Assembly: GCA_044227505.1 (NCBI GenBank)
Contig: JBGAWP010000014.1
Location: 1-64,000, forward strand
Direction: 5' to 3'
Source of the DNA: UBA7236 sp044227505
Lineage (GTDB): Bacteria > Bacteroidota > Bacteroidia > Chitinophagales > BACL12
DNA length: 64,000 bases
Made by a program: the position numbers and the translations under genes. This document shows, piece after piece, positions 52,777 to 60,550 of the stretch. The notes under the pieces were generated by a model that saw only the letters and a program-made list of their open reading frames with translations, was not told where the DNA came from and did no database searches. Each line of letters opens with the position of its first letter. Position 1 is the stretch's first letter.

Positions 52777-54651
52777 ATGCGTTTCCTCATTTTCGGATTA
52801 ATTATGCTGTTTACAGCACAGCTATTTACTCAAACCAAACAAAACATCACTTCTAAAATTGAAAAAGTAATTGTGTTCACAAACGGTGCACAAATTACCA
52901 GAACTGCCAAAACAAACATAGAAAACGGCAAAACAGAACTTGTGTTCACCGATATCTCCCCATTTATCGACAAACAAAGTATACAGGTAAAAGGAGAAGG
53001 TCAATTTACGATCTTGTCGGTTGGGCACCAAATGAACTACCTCAAAGTGCAGGCAGTTTCTGAGGAAATACAACAACTGGAAAAAAGAAAGGACGAGTTG
53101 ACTGAACAAATCACATATAATAATTCGATATTAAGTGTATATAAACAGGAACAATTGCTGATGGAAAAAAACCAAAGTATTGGTGGAAGTAATGTTGGTG
53201 TGAATACGGAAAATTTAAAAGCTGCTGCTGACTTCCAACGCACGCGTTTAACTGAAATATATCTTAAACAAAACGAACTGAATAAAAAAATAAAAGAGCT
53301 CAACGACGAGTCTCAAAAAATTGCGCAACAATTAAATACTTTGTTTGCAAAAAAAGAAAAACCCACTGCCGAAATTCATGTTATTGTATCTTCCAAAGCC
53401 GCAACCTCCGGCAATTTTGAGATCAGTTATTATGTGCTCAATGCCGGATGGTTTGCGAATTATGATCTGCGGGTAGATAATATTAATGATCCGGTGGAAA
53501 TATATTATAAGGCAAATGTTTATCAAAACAGTGGTGAAGATTGGAAGGATGTTAAAGTAACATTAAGTAATGGAAATCCAAATGAAAGTGGTGTTGCACC
53601 CTTTTTATATCCATGGAGATTGTATTATGGTAATCCGGGTTACGTTCAAGGAAAAAAACAAAATTACACGAACACCGGAATTACAAGTGTGCGCGGTAAA
53701 ATAACAGATCAACAAGGAGAACCTCTTCCGTTTGCCACAATACTTGTAAAAGGAACAACCGCAGGAACTGTAACTGATGCTGATGGAAATTATAGTTTGC
53801 AATTACCGGAGGGTTCAAATTATCTGGTATTTAATTACATAGGTTACAATAGTATCGAATTACCAATTTCCTCTAATCAGATAAATGTTATGATGGTTGA
53901 AAGTACAAATGTGCTTCAGGAAGTAGCAGTCAGAAGTAATGTTGTAAATAATTATGGTTTTAGTGGAGATACTAAGAGTTTATCAAACTCACAAAAGATT
54001 GAACTTAAAACCATCGCCCTCGAAACTAACTTTGAATACAAACCAACAACTTTCACTTACGATATAACAGAACCTTATACCATTTTAAATGATGGAAAGG
54101 TTTATACGATTGACATACAAGCTGTGGAAGTGAAAGCAGAATTCGAATATTTTGCAGTTCCTAAAATTGACAGAGATGCTTTCCTCACCGCAAAAATAAC
54201 CGACTGGCAGGAACTTAATTTATTGACCGGTGAAGCGAATTTATTTTTTGAAGGAGCCTATCTCGGTAAAACAATTCTGGATATTGCCTATGCAAAAGAC
54301 ACTTTGAGTATTTCATTGGGAAGAGATAAGGGCGTAATAATTCAACGCAATAAATTAAAAGAATTTACGCAACGGCAATTTATTGGTGCAAATAAAAAAG
54401 AAATTATTGCCTACGAGATCGTCATTAAAAATAACAAACAACAACCGATCAAAATTGTAATTCAGGATCAGTTTCCGATCACAACGGAAAATGATATGGT
54501 AGTGGAAAAAATGGATTTCAGCGGTGGAAAAATTGAAGAGGAAACACAAATAATTACCTGGGAACTGAATCTCAATGCCAAGGAGGAAAAGAAATTATTG
54601 TTACAGTATAATGTGAAGTATCCGAAGGATAAGGTGCTGCTTATTGAATAG
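52777..54651 (+). CDS. MuiA-family / DUF4139 protein with inserted regulatory-like domain
   Basis: 624 residues. Signal peptide (MRFLIFGLIMLFTAQLFTQ), then the DUF4140-like start IEKVIVFTNGAQITRTAKT, a coiled coil at about 85-195 (LEKRKDELTEQITYNN and on), and the DUF4139 body. A CarboxypepD-regulatory-like domain (SVRGKITDQQGEPLPFATIL, then AGTVTDADGNYSLQLPEG) is inserted at roughly 300-385. The C-terminus ends ELNLNAKEEKKLLLQYNVKYP, as in the family. MuiA relatives are called mucoidy inhibitors, but their activity is unknown. It ends just before a GGAAATA heptamer array. Confidence 0.85.
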   Translation: MRFLIFGLIMLFTAQLFTQTKQNITSKIEKVIVFTNGAQITRTAKTNIENGKTELVFTDISPFIDKQSIQVKGEGQFTILSVGHQMNYLKVQAVSEEIQQLEKRKDELTEQITYNNSILSVYKQEQLLMEKNQSIGGSNVGVNTENLKAAADFQRTRLTEIYLKQNELNKKIKELNDESQKIAQQLNTLFAKKEKPTAEIHVIVSSKAATSGNFEISYYVLNAGWFANYDLRVDNINDPVEIYYKANVYQNSGEDWKDVKVTLSNGNPNESGVAPFLYPWRLYYGNPGYVQGKKQNYTNTGITSVRGKITDQQGEPLPFATILVKGTTAGTVTDADGNYSLQLPEGSNYLVFNYIGYNSIELPISSNQINVMMVESTNVLQEVAVRSNVVNNYGFSGDTKSLSNSQKIELKTIALETNFEYKPTTFTYDITEPYTILNDGKVYTIDIQAVEVKAEFEYFAVPKIDRDAFLTAKITDWQELNLLTGEANLFFEGAYLGKTILDIAYAKDTLSISLGRDKGVIIQRNKLKEFTQRQFIGANKKEIIAYEIVIKNNKQQPIKIVIQDQFPITTENDMVVEKMDFSGGKIEEETQIITWELNLNAKEEKKLLLQYNVKYPKDKVLLIE

Positions 54652-54658
54652 GGGGCAC

Positions 54659-54700
54659 TAGAAGTTGGAAATAGGAAGTAGGAAATAGGACTTAGGATGA
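54659..54700. repeat. Heptamer array TAGGAAG/TAGGAAA type
   Basis: Six degenerate words (TAGAAGT, TGGAAAT, AGGAAGT, AGGAAAT, AGGACTT, AGGATGA) starting 8 bases after the MuiA-family stop and carrying TAG on its coding strand. Confidence 0.85.
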
Positions 54701-55006
54701 CGATATACTTTTCTGAGATCTTCACCACAGAGTTACCGAAGGAATCTCTGTGGATTCGGAGGAAAAATTTTAAAATTACACTAGACTAATTTAGATCTTG
54801 ATTGGAATAAAATTTTAATTTCCTATTGAAGATCTTTTAGGCCGCGAAGTCGCGAAGGACGCAAAGTTGCGCGAAGAAGTTTTAGTTGGAATTATATTTT
54901 AATTTCCTGTTATTAGCATAGTGCTCTTATGTGACTCTTTGGTATAGGAAATTAAATTAAATATCAAATTATATTCGATCCTTATGATAGTTTAACACCC
55001 TGCCCA
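54701..55006. repeat. Gene-free stretch with palindrome A
   Basis: CCACAGAG at 54725 pairs with CTCTGTGG at 54746-54753 around TTACCGAAGGAAT. The same element is present inverted at 55333-55360. Further on are GCGAAGTCGCGAAGGACGC-type words (54842-54876) and two similar stretches with TTTTAATTTCCT. No gene is seen. Confidence 0.8.
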
Positions 55007-55258
55007 TCATCGATAGTAATTATCCAACAAATTATTTAATTTAATTAAAGCAATATTAAATGCTTCTTTCCCTTCATCGGAGGATGCTGGGAAATATTTT
55101 AATATACAATTCTCTACAGATATATTTTCATTGTAAAAATTTATTAGCCGTTCTAGATGTATCAAATATTCATTTTCAGGCCACTCAGGTCCAGCCAATT
55201 GCATACCTATGGGATCCCATTCTGCCATGATTTTATTTAATTCATCTTTGATATTCAT
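55007..55258 (-). CDS. Small DUF1871-like protein
   Basis: 83 residues from MNIKDELNKIMAEWDPIGM; a TTG three codons upstream is less likely. The start ELNKIMAEWDPIGMQLAGPE and the EYLIHLERLINFYNE helix resemble DUF1871, a small helical family often found as an immunity-like or accessory protein; this is recognition by eye. No signal peptide. It stands alone, enclosed by two inverted palindromes and two inverted heptamer arrays, and no partner gene is adjacent. Function unknown. Confidence 0.65.
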   Translation of the reverse strand: MNIKDELNKIMAEWDPIGMQLAGPEWPENEYLIHLERLINFYNENISVENCILKYFPASSDEGKEAFNIALIKLNNLLDNYYR

Positions 55259-55332
55259 AAGTTGCAAAATATTAGAAGATAAATATAAAAATTAAATAAA
55301 TACCATGTCGAAAATCATGAAAATCCGCCCTC

Positions 55333-55360
55333 CCACAGAGTTCCTTCGGTAACTCTGTGG
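55333..55360. repeat. Palindrome B, inverted copy of palindrome A
   Basis: CCACAGAG-TTCCTTCGGTAA-CTCTGTGG. Its reverse complement equals palindrome A (54725-54753) except for one extra T there. Because the loops are also conserved, this is a shared element and not merely two hairpins. Confidence 0.85.
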
Positions 55361-55434
55361 CGAAACTTCAGGGAGAATAATTCATAATTCCCTACCCTTT
55401 GTTTTCCTAATACCGGAAACCTGATTCACACTAA

Positions 55435-55511
55435 GGTCCTATTTCCTTTTCCAATGTCCTACGTCAGTCCCGTGTCTCGTGTCCCGTGTCCCACATCCTA
55501 TTTCCTACTTC
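55435..55511. repeat. Heptamer array GGACACG/GAAATAG, supplying the CotH stop
   Basis: On the minus strand: GAAGTAG, GAAATAG, GATGTGG, GACACGG, GACACGA, GACACGG, then degenerate words to GGACC. The first word contains the last codons (GTG AAG) and the stop TAG of the CotH cargo gene. Confidence 0.85.
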
Positions 55512-58021
55512 ACTATTTTCGTGCTCTTCCTATAATCCCCCGCAACAAACTCCACTAAATAAACACCCGAAGATAAATTCAGATCCGTGAGATCCCATGC
55601 AATAAAATGTTGTCCCGGATTTGTATTATTGGAAACAATTTTTGTTGCAACTTTTTGTCCGAGATTATTAAAAAGATTAAATGATACCGGAGCATTTTCT
55701 GCTAATTCGAAATTTAAAATAATTCCATTTGTAAATATTGTTGGATAAACAGAAAGTGGAATTGTTTGAATATCTTCGATATTAGTAGGCACTCTGAAAA
55801 ATGCAGTGATGGTATCTGATTGTGTAAGCGTTGTCATTGTAGAATCCCAACCCGGAGAAAATGTTGCGTGATTTGCTTCCCAATGATCGAAAACATAAGC
55901 GCCTATATCGTTGGAATATGCAATTAATTTATTTTCCATGCCACCGAAATACGTTCCGTTCCAGGGAAGGTCGTGATGTGTTAAAGTATTTATTTTTATA
56001 TATCCTGCTTCAGGAGGATCAACTTTAAATGTGATATCAAATGGTCCGGTGAGTTCGTAACATTCACTCATTCCGGGATATAATAATTCACATCTTTCTT
56101 CTATCCATCCTCGCAATTCCATAAAATTTTCATGCCATTCCTCATATGTTCCGTACCATCTTTCAGCATGCATTGCCATTTCAGGTTCTATCACGGCCAT
56201 CATACTATCCAATGAATACAACATGTTTTCACAACTGAAAGTTGTGTTGTACAAATCCGTATATCTCGATAAATAAAATTGTTCGAATTCAGGATTTGTG
56301 CGCAATTTATTCATGAGACGCACATGACCTTCTCCATCAAAATAACTTGGTGGAAACCAATCCGGATCATATTCATCAACATCACATGGCAATGCTTCGG
56401 GACCAACCGTTGGCACACCGGAATAATTAATATAAAATCCAAATGTTGCGTCAAGATCCCATAAAGTATAACCCCATTTTTGATGTGTTCCTTCCGGATT
56501 AAATCCGCGCCAAACTGCTGTATTATAGATCAACCAATCTTTACAAACGGAGGAAGTATTCACGCACATATAATCCACAAGACTATAAATATCTAAAAGA
56601 TCAGTTACTTTTTCATAATTGCTATCAATCGTAAGATCATTATCATCGGCAAGGTCGCGCAGATCGTCCCATGCATCTTCTGTTGCATCACCACCATATT
56701 CGCTCCAGGTATTTCCCCAGGTCATTTGATATTGCAGATCGTATTTACCCTGATTGTAATAAAATTCTGTAAAATCATGATCATCTGTTTTTTCGCGGAA
56801 AGAATATACTCCCCAATATTCTCCATTTAAATAAACGATACATCTTGCAGATGTTCTCACATCCAATAACAGATCATCATTTTTTGCCAGCATCTGAATA
56901 TAATCATCGCGCATATGTGCACTTCCTTCGTTCTCCCAATGGTGAGCCGCAGGATAATTATCGTCACCCGCTGCGCGGAATATCATTCGCTGAAATTCAT
57001 CTCTTTCCGACACATCAAAAAACTTTTCTTTTAATGCATTGCTATATCCGAATTCATCCCTGCTCACCCAATCGATACTGCGCTGATCATTTGCCCAACT
57101 GTCTTGTCCGTGCGAATTTAATTCTCCGTACGATCTTGTTTTACTATCGAGATCAGTCCCGAATATTTCAATTGATCCAATAGGTTCCAGATCCTGATCT
57201 CCGTTTGCTAATTCCAATAAAGTATCTGCTGCTATTGATACAACACTCAAGGTATGACTCACATTAATAAAATACGTATTAAATTGAATCTTGCCCGGAA
57301 GAATATCAGGATCAGCCGTAAAAGTTCTCGCTTTTAAAACCGTTGTGTTTTCTATTAATATAGAATCGGTATATAATGGATCGCTCAATTTTGGTTCTGT
57401 TCCATCCAAAGTATAATGCATTTCTCCACCTGGTTCCAATGTTGAAATACTGACATAAACAGGAGTATTATAAAATCCGCCCGCTAAACTCATTTCAGGT
57501 CTGTCGGTATAATCTGAAAACATAAGTGCAGCATTATTTGTGGCACCCGGAGTTGGGTTGGTACAAATTTTCCAATCAAAGGCACCATCAACACTTCGGG
57601 CTCTTGCGTGATGCGTTAATGTAAAATTCATGGTAAGTGAATCCAGAATATTTAATGCGGCATCCGATAAAATAATTTGATCGGGATTATTTTTAGTTTG
57701 TGTAAGTCTGAAATTAACATGGTAAATACCGCCTTCCACAAGATCCCTACCGGAACACCAAAATAATATAAACCCATTTGCAGGAATTACAACTCCGGCC
57801 GGAATTGTCCATTTATTTAATTCATCATCGTCATCACTCAAATGATATCCGCTCAGATCAACATCCAATCCACTATTATTATAAAGTTCGAACCAATCTT
57901 CAAAATCACTGTGGTTGTCTGCAAATTGTTTCCAATTGGATGCAGAATATTCATTAATAACTACCTGACCATTGACCTGAGTGCATAAAAGTGCTAAGAG
58001 GAGAACGAGTACTTGACGCAT
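55505..58021 (-). CDS. CotH-kinase T9SS-secreted protein with lamin-tail domain
   Basis: 838 residues from MRQVLVLLLALLCTQVNGQ, a good signal peptide; the open frame runs to 58207 through heptamer DNA and that part is rejected. Order: lamin-tail domain (~18-135, VVINEYSASNW ... LSGYHLSDD), a chitobiase C-terminal-like module (~160-240, MHYTLDGTEPKLSDPLY), CotH domain (~290-560, YLNGEYWGVYSFREKTDDHD and WGYTLWDLDATFGFY), an InlB-B-like region, and a sorting domain ending STKIVK. CotH proteins are atypical kinases that phosphorylate secreted or coat proteins, so this may be an exported protein kinase. The stop codon falls in a heptamer word. Confidence 0.9.
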   Translation of the reverse strand: MRQVLVLLLALLCTQVNGQVVINEYSASNWKQFADNHSDFEDWFELYNNSGLDVDLSGYHLSDDDDELNKWTIPAGVVIPANGFILFWCSGRDLVEGGIYHVNFRLTQTKNNPDQIILSDAALNILDSLTMNFTLTHHARARSVDGAFDWKICTNPTPGATNNAALMFSDYTDRPEMSLAGGFYNTPVYVSISTLEPGGEMHYTLDGTEPKLSDPLYTDSILIENTTVLKARTFTADPDILPGKIQFNTYFINVSHTLSVVSIAADTLLELANGDQDLEPIGSIEIFGTDLDSKTRSYGELNSHGQDSWANDQRSIDWVSRDEFGYSNALKEKFFDVSERDEFQRMIFRAAGDDNYPAAHHWENEGSAHMRDDYIQMLAKNDDLLLDVRTSARCIVYLNGEYWGVYSFREKTDDHDFTEFYYNQGKYDLQYQMTWGNTWSEYGGDATEDAWDDLRDLADDNDLTIDSNYEKVTDLLDIYSLVDYMCVNTSSVCKDWLIYNTAVWRGFNPEGTHQKWGYTLWDLDATFGFYINYSGVPTVGPEALPCDVDEYDPDWFPPSYFDGEGHVRLMNKLRTNPEFEQFYLSRYTDLYNTTFSCENMLYSLDSMMAVIEPEMAMHAERWYGTYEEWHENFMELRGWIEERCELLYPGMSECYELTGPFDITFKVDPPEAGYIKINTLTHHDLPWNGTYFGGMENKLIAYSNDIGAYVFDHWEANHATFSPGWDSTMTTLTQSDTITAFFRVPTNIEDIQTIPLSVYPTIFTNGIILNFELAENAPVSFNLFNNLGQKVATKIVSNNTNPGQHFIAWDLTDLNLSSGVYLVEFVAGDYRKSTKIVK

Positions 58022-58070
58022 GCTATATATTTTTTGTGTAAATATAAAGTTAATTTCAGGTAAAGTCTGT

Positions 58071-58137
58071 GACACGGGACACAGGATGCAGGACACGGGA
58101 CTGGACATAGGACATGGGAAGGGGATGTAGGACAGGG
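58071..58137. repeat. Heptamer array GACACGG/GACATAG
   Basis: GACACGG, GACACAG, GATGCAG, GACACGG, GACTGGACATAG, GACATGG and further degenerate words, 50 bases upstream of the CotH gene start. Confidence 0.85.
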
Positions 58138-58181
58138 ATTGATGCACCGGAAGGGAATTGGACCTATTACTTTTAGGTTTC

Positions 58182-58305
58182 GTTAAACATTTTGACGTGA
58201 AAGTCATTGCGAGAAATTACGCAGTAATTTCGAAGCAATCTCCGCAATGTTACCTTAATTTACCAAAAGAATTGCACTCCGGAACCAGTGGCAGGTGAGA
58301 AACAC
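58182..58305. repeat. Dispersed hairpin element, copy B
   Basis: Matches 3068-3152 with few changes from GTTAAACATTTTGACGTG to CAATGTTACCTTAATTT, then weaker similarity including CTCCGGAACC. Here the outer pair ATTGC...GCAAT is intact. A second hairpin (GTGGCAGGTG with CACCTTGCCAC) follows. Like copy A it is followed by TTGTCAA heptamers that close a minus-strand gene. Confidence 0.85.
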
Positions 58306-58322
58306 CTTGCCACGGCGTGGGA

Positions 58323-58348
58323 CAATTGTCAATTATCAATTGTCAATT
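58323..58348. repeat. Heptamer array TTGTCAA/TTATCAA at the serine hydrolase stop
   Basis: CAATTGT-CAATTAT-CAATTGT-CAATT; the minus-strand gene's last residues (IDN) and stop TGA are encoded in it. Confidence 0.9.
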
Positions 58349-60006
58349 TTTTTCGCGATCGTAACCCCCATCTCCGAAACTATCTTCAAATTTCCATCCT
58401 CAAGTACGACCTTTTTATTGTTATTGGATGCAAAAAAGATATTAGTACTTTCCCAATCGAACATCTTATCGGGATGATCTAATTCCCTGGCGTCGGCTAA
58501 ATTGTCTCCGCGCCAAATATACATCATGTAAATACTGTTTTCTTTGAAATTGATTCTTGCTAAGGTTAAATAAGCATTCATTTGCGAACGTGCTGCACTT
58601 CCTAAAATTTCTACATTTAAAAAACCGCCGTTTTCCATCGCTGTTTCTTTCCACATTTGGCCGGGACCATTGGCAAATTCATCAGCACTTGTATGCCATG
58701 CATCTGCAATAAGGTGATAATTACCGGAAAATAACCCGTTGAGCATTGCCATCGTTCTGGAATTATAACCATCCTCTGTTTCTTTTATTTCTGTTCCATC
58801 CTTTAGTAAAACATCAAATCCTCCAGAAGTAGAAAAATTAACTAATAATCTGTCGAATTCATCAAATTGAACAGATATTTTTGATTTGTCATCCAATACA
58901 TAATTACCTGTATAATTTTTTATTAAAGCAGGATCGGGCACTTCATTAATTCCCCTTAATATATCATATGTTTTTAGTGCATAATCATCAGATATTTTTC
59001 CTCCAATATTTACATTCACAATTACACAGGTTTTTGTTTGCTGATTAAATCCTATGAACGTGCTCAAAGAAATTCCATTTCCGCCGTTATGCCATATCAT
59101 TTTACCATCCGGCGAATCCATTATCACCCATCCATAACCATAATAGGTATCTCCATCAGGATATTCTTTAATATGCGGAGTAAAATATTTTACTTTTGCC
59201 GCATTATTTAAAATTTTCTCTCCTTCCAATGCCAAGGTCCATTTATACATATCATCAAGAGTGCTCAAAATACCACCGTTCGCTTTTAAATGCCAACCCG
59301 GGCTAATTCCATTAAATCGCTCCGACATGGTGCCCCATCTTTCCCCCTCTGAAGTATAACCTACACTTAGAGTGTTAGGATCATATTGTGGAATTATATA
59401 TCCAGTATGTAACATACCGGCAGGAACAAAAATTTCATCGTGCAAAAATTGTTCGTATGTTTTACCTGATAATTTTTCGATTAAAATTCCCAATATTGAA
59501 AATCCAACATTTGAATATTCATACATTTCACCGGGAGTAAAAATTAGATCCTCAGAAAATGCAAGATCCATAAAATCTTCTGCGCTGATTTGTTCAAAAT
59601 CGTCACCAATTGCTCCGGTAAACCCTGCCGAATGTGTAAGTAAATGATGTAAAGTGATCGTTTTTTTGTCAACCGGTAGTTCCGGAAAATATTTACTCAG
59701 CAGATCACCCGTGTTTAACTTTCCCATCATTTCCAATTTCAATATTGCTGCACCTGTAAATTGTTTGGTAATAGACCCAATATCAAAAACCGAATTTCCA
59801 TCTTCTGACATTTCCGTTTCTCTATCCTTCCACCCGTAACCCTCCTTTAAAATAATTTTCCCTTCATGCGCAACTAATACATTACCGGAAAAATTATTTG
59901 CCTCCGCCTTTTTAAAAAAATTATCTATTTGCTCTGCATATTCATTTTGGGTAAATACAACAATTGCAGAAAACATTACAAAGAGAAAAATTACTATTTT
60001 TTTCAT
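58336..60006 (-). CDS. Serine hydrolase, beta-lactamase class C-like
   Basis: 556 residues with a signal peptide (MKKIVIFLFVMFSAIVVFTQ). The three active-site motifs of class C-like penicillin-binding enzymes are present: S78-I-T-K81, Y164-S-N166 and the third-motif HNGG in IWHNGGNGISLSTF. Family members include D-aminopeptidases, esterases and carboxypeptidases. A C-terminal ~200-residue extension after the catalytic domain is common in Bacteroidota members and may position it in the periplasm. The last residues KIDN and the stop lie in a heptamer repeat, as for mazG. Confidence 0.9.
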   Translation of the reverse strand: MKKIVIFLFVMFSAIVVFTQNEYAEQIDNFFKKAEANNFSGNVLVAHEGKIILKEGYGWKDRETEMSEDGNSVFDIGSITKQFTGAAILKLEMMGKLNTGDLLSKYFPELPVDKKTITLHHLLTHSAGFTGAIGDDFEQISAEDFMDLAFSEDLIFTPGEMYEYSNVGFSILGILIEKLSGKTYEQFLHDEIFVPAGMLHTGYIIPQYDPNTLSVGYTSEGERWGTMSERFNGISPGWHLKANGGILSTLDDMYKWTLALEGEKILNNAAKVKYFTPHIKEYPDGDTYYGYGWVIMDSPDGKMIWHNGGNGISLSTFIGFNQQTKTCVIVNVNIGGKISDDYALKTYDILRGINEVPDPALIKNYTGNYVLDDKSKISVQFDEFDRLLVNFSTSGGFDVLLKDGTEIKETEDGYNSRTMAMLNGLFSGNYHLIADAWHTSADEFANGPGQMWKETAMENGGFLNVEILGSAARSQMNAYLTLARINFKENSIYMMYIWRGDNLADARELDHPDKMFDWESTNIFFASNNNKKVVLEDGNLKIVSEMGVTIAKKIDN

Positions 60007-60093
60007 AGATCGGTCATTTAGAAAATGCTAAATAACAGGTTTTTATTTCAGTAAACTAGCAATTAACCTTAATTTGCCTTTATTAATGTAAAT

Positions 60094-60130
60094 TAATGAG
60101 TTATGAGTTATGAGTAATGAGTAATGAGTT
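60094..60130. repeat. Heptamer array TAATGAG/TTATGAG
   Basis: TAATGAG, TTATGAG, TTATGAG, TAATGAG, TAATGAG, TT: five words, the TGA strand pointing away from the serine hydrolase start. Confidence 0.9.
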
Positions 60131-60172
60131 CGTAAGCCAGAGCCTTGACTTACTCATGATTATTGTCCGTTG

Positions 60173-60200
60173 GCGAGTGGTGAGTGCTGAGTAGTGAGTA
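60173..60200. repeat. Heptamer array GTGAGTG/CTGAGTA
   Basis: GCGAGTG, GTGAGTG, CTGAGTA, GTGAGTA. Confidence 0.8.
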
Positions 60201-60227
60201 TCCTCCGAATTGAAATTAACGTTTAGA

Positions 60228-60291
60228 TTGAAAATTATCTCCTTTGTAGAGACGCAATGCATTGCGTCTCTACAAAAGAGATAATTTTCAA
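60228..60291. repeat. 64-bp near-perfect palindrome
   Basis: Two 32-base arms with a single mismatch and no loop, centred on GCAATG-CATTGC. The inner part GTAGAGACGCAATG and its complement resembles palindromic MITE-like repeats known from cyanobacteria and other phyla; the outer arms are TTGAAAATTATCTC. Confidence 0.95.
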
Positions 60292-60472
60292 CCATTATTA
60301 CTGCAACGGTGTCCTATTTTCATCCACTTGTCTCCTGACCAATGACTCCTGACACTAAACCCACCCTACCTCTGCGCCCTCTGCACCTCTGCGTCCCCTG
60401 CGTCCTCTGCGTGAAATTTTTATTCCACTATTTAATCCTTTTTATTAACCCTGCGTGAAAATATACCCAAAT

Positions 60473-60550
60473 CCCATTTCCTATGTCCATTTCCAATGTC
60501 CTATGTCAGTCCTGTGTCCCGTGTCCCGTGTCCAATATCCTATGTCCCCC
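60473..60550. repeat. Heptamer array GGACACG/GGACATA directly after the HMG-CoA lyase stop
   Basis: On the minus strand: GGGACAT, AGGATAT, TGGACAC, GGGACAC, GGGACAC, AGGACTG, then ACATAGGACATTGGAAATGG. The lyase stop TAG immediately precedes it. Confidence 0.85.

Larger units (their letters stand above)
60007..60549. other. Repeat-dense gene-free stretch
   Basis: About 540 bases without a gene. In order: ATGAGTT words (60094-60130), GTGAGTG/CTGAGTA words (60173-60200), the 64-bp palindrome (60228-60291), CTCCTGAC-CAATGA-CTCCTGAC (60333-60357), a CCTCTGCG-rich patch (60371-60412) and TGTCCTA/TGTCCCG words (60473-60550). Confidence 0.85.

Noticed and set aside
58022..58207. Extended N-terminus of the CotH cargo gene (62 more residues)
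   Set aside because: The extension is made of heptamer DNA and a good signal peptide starts at 58021.
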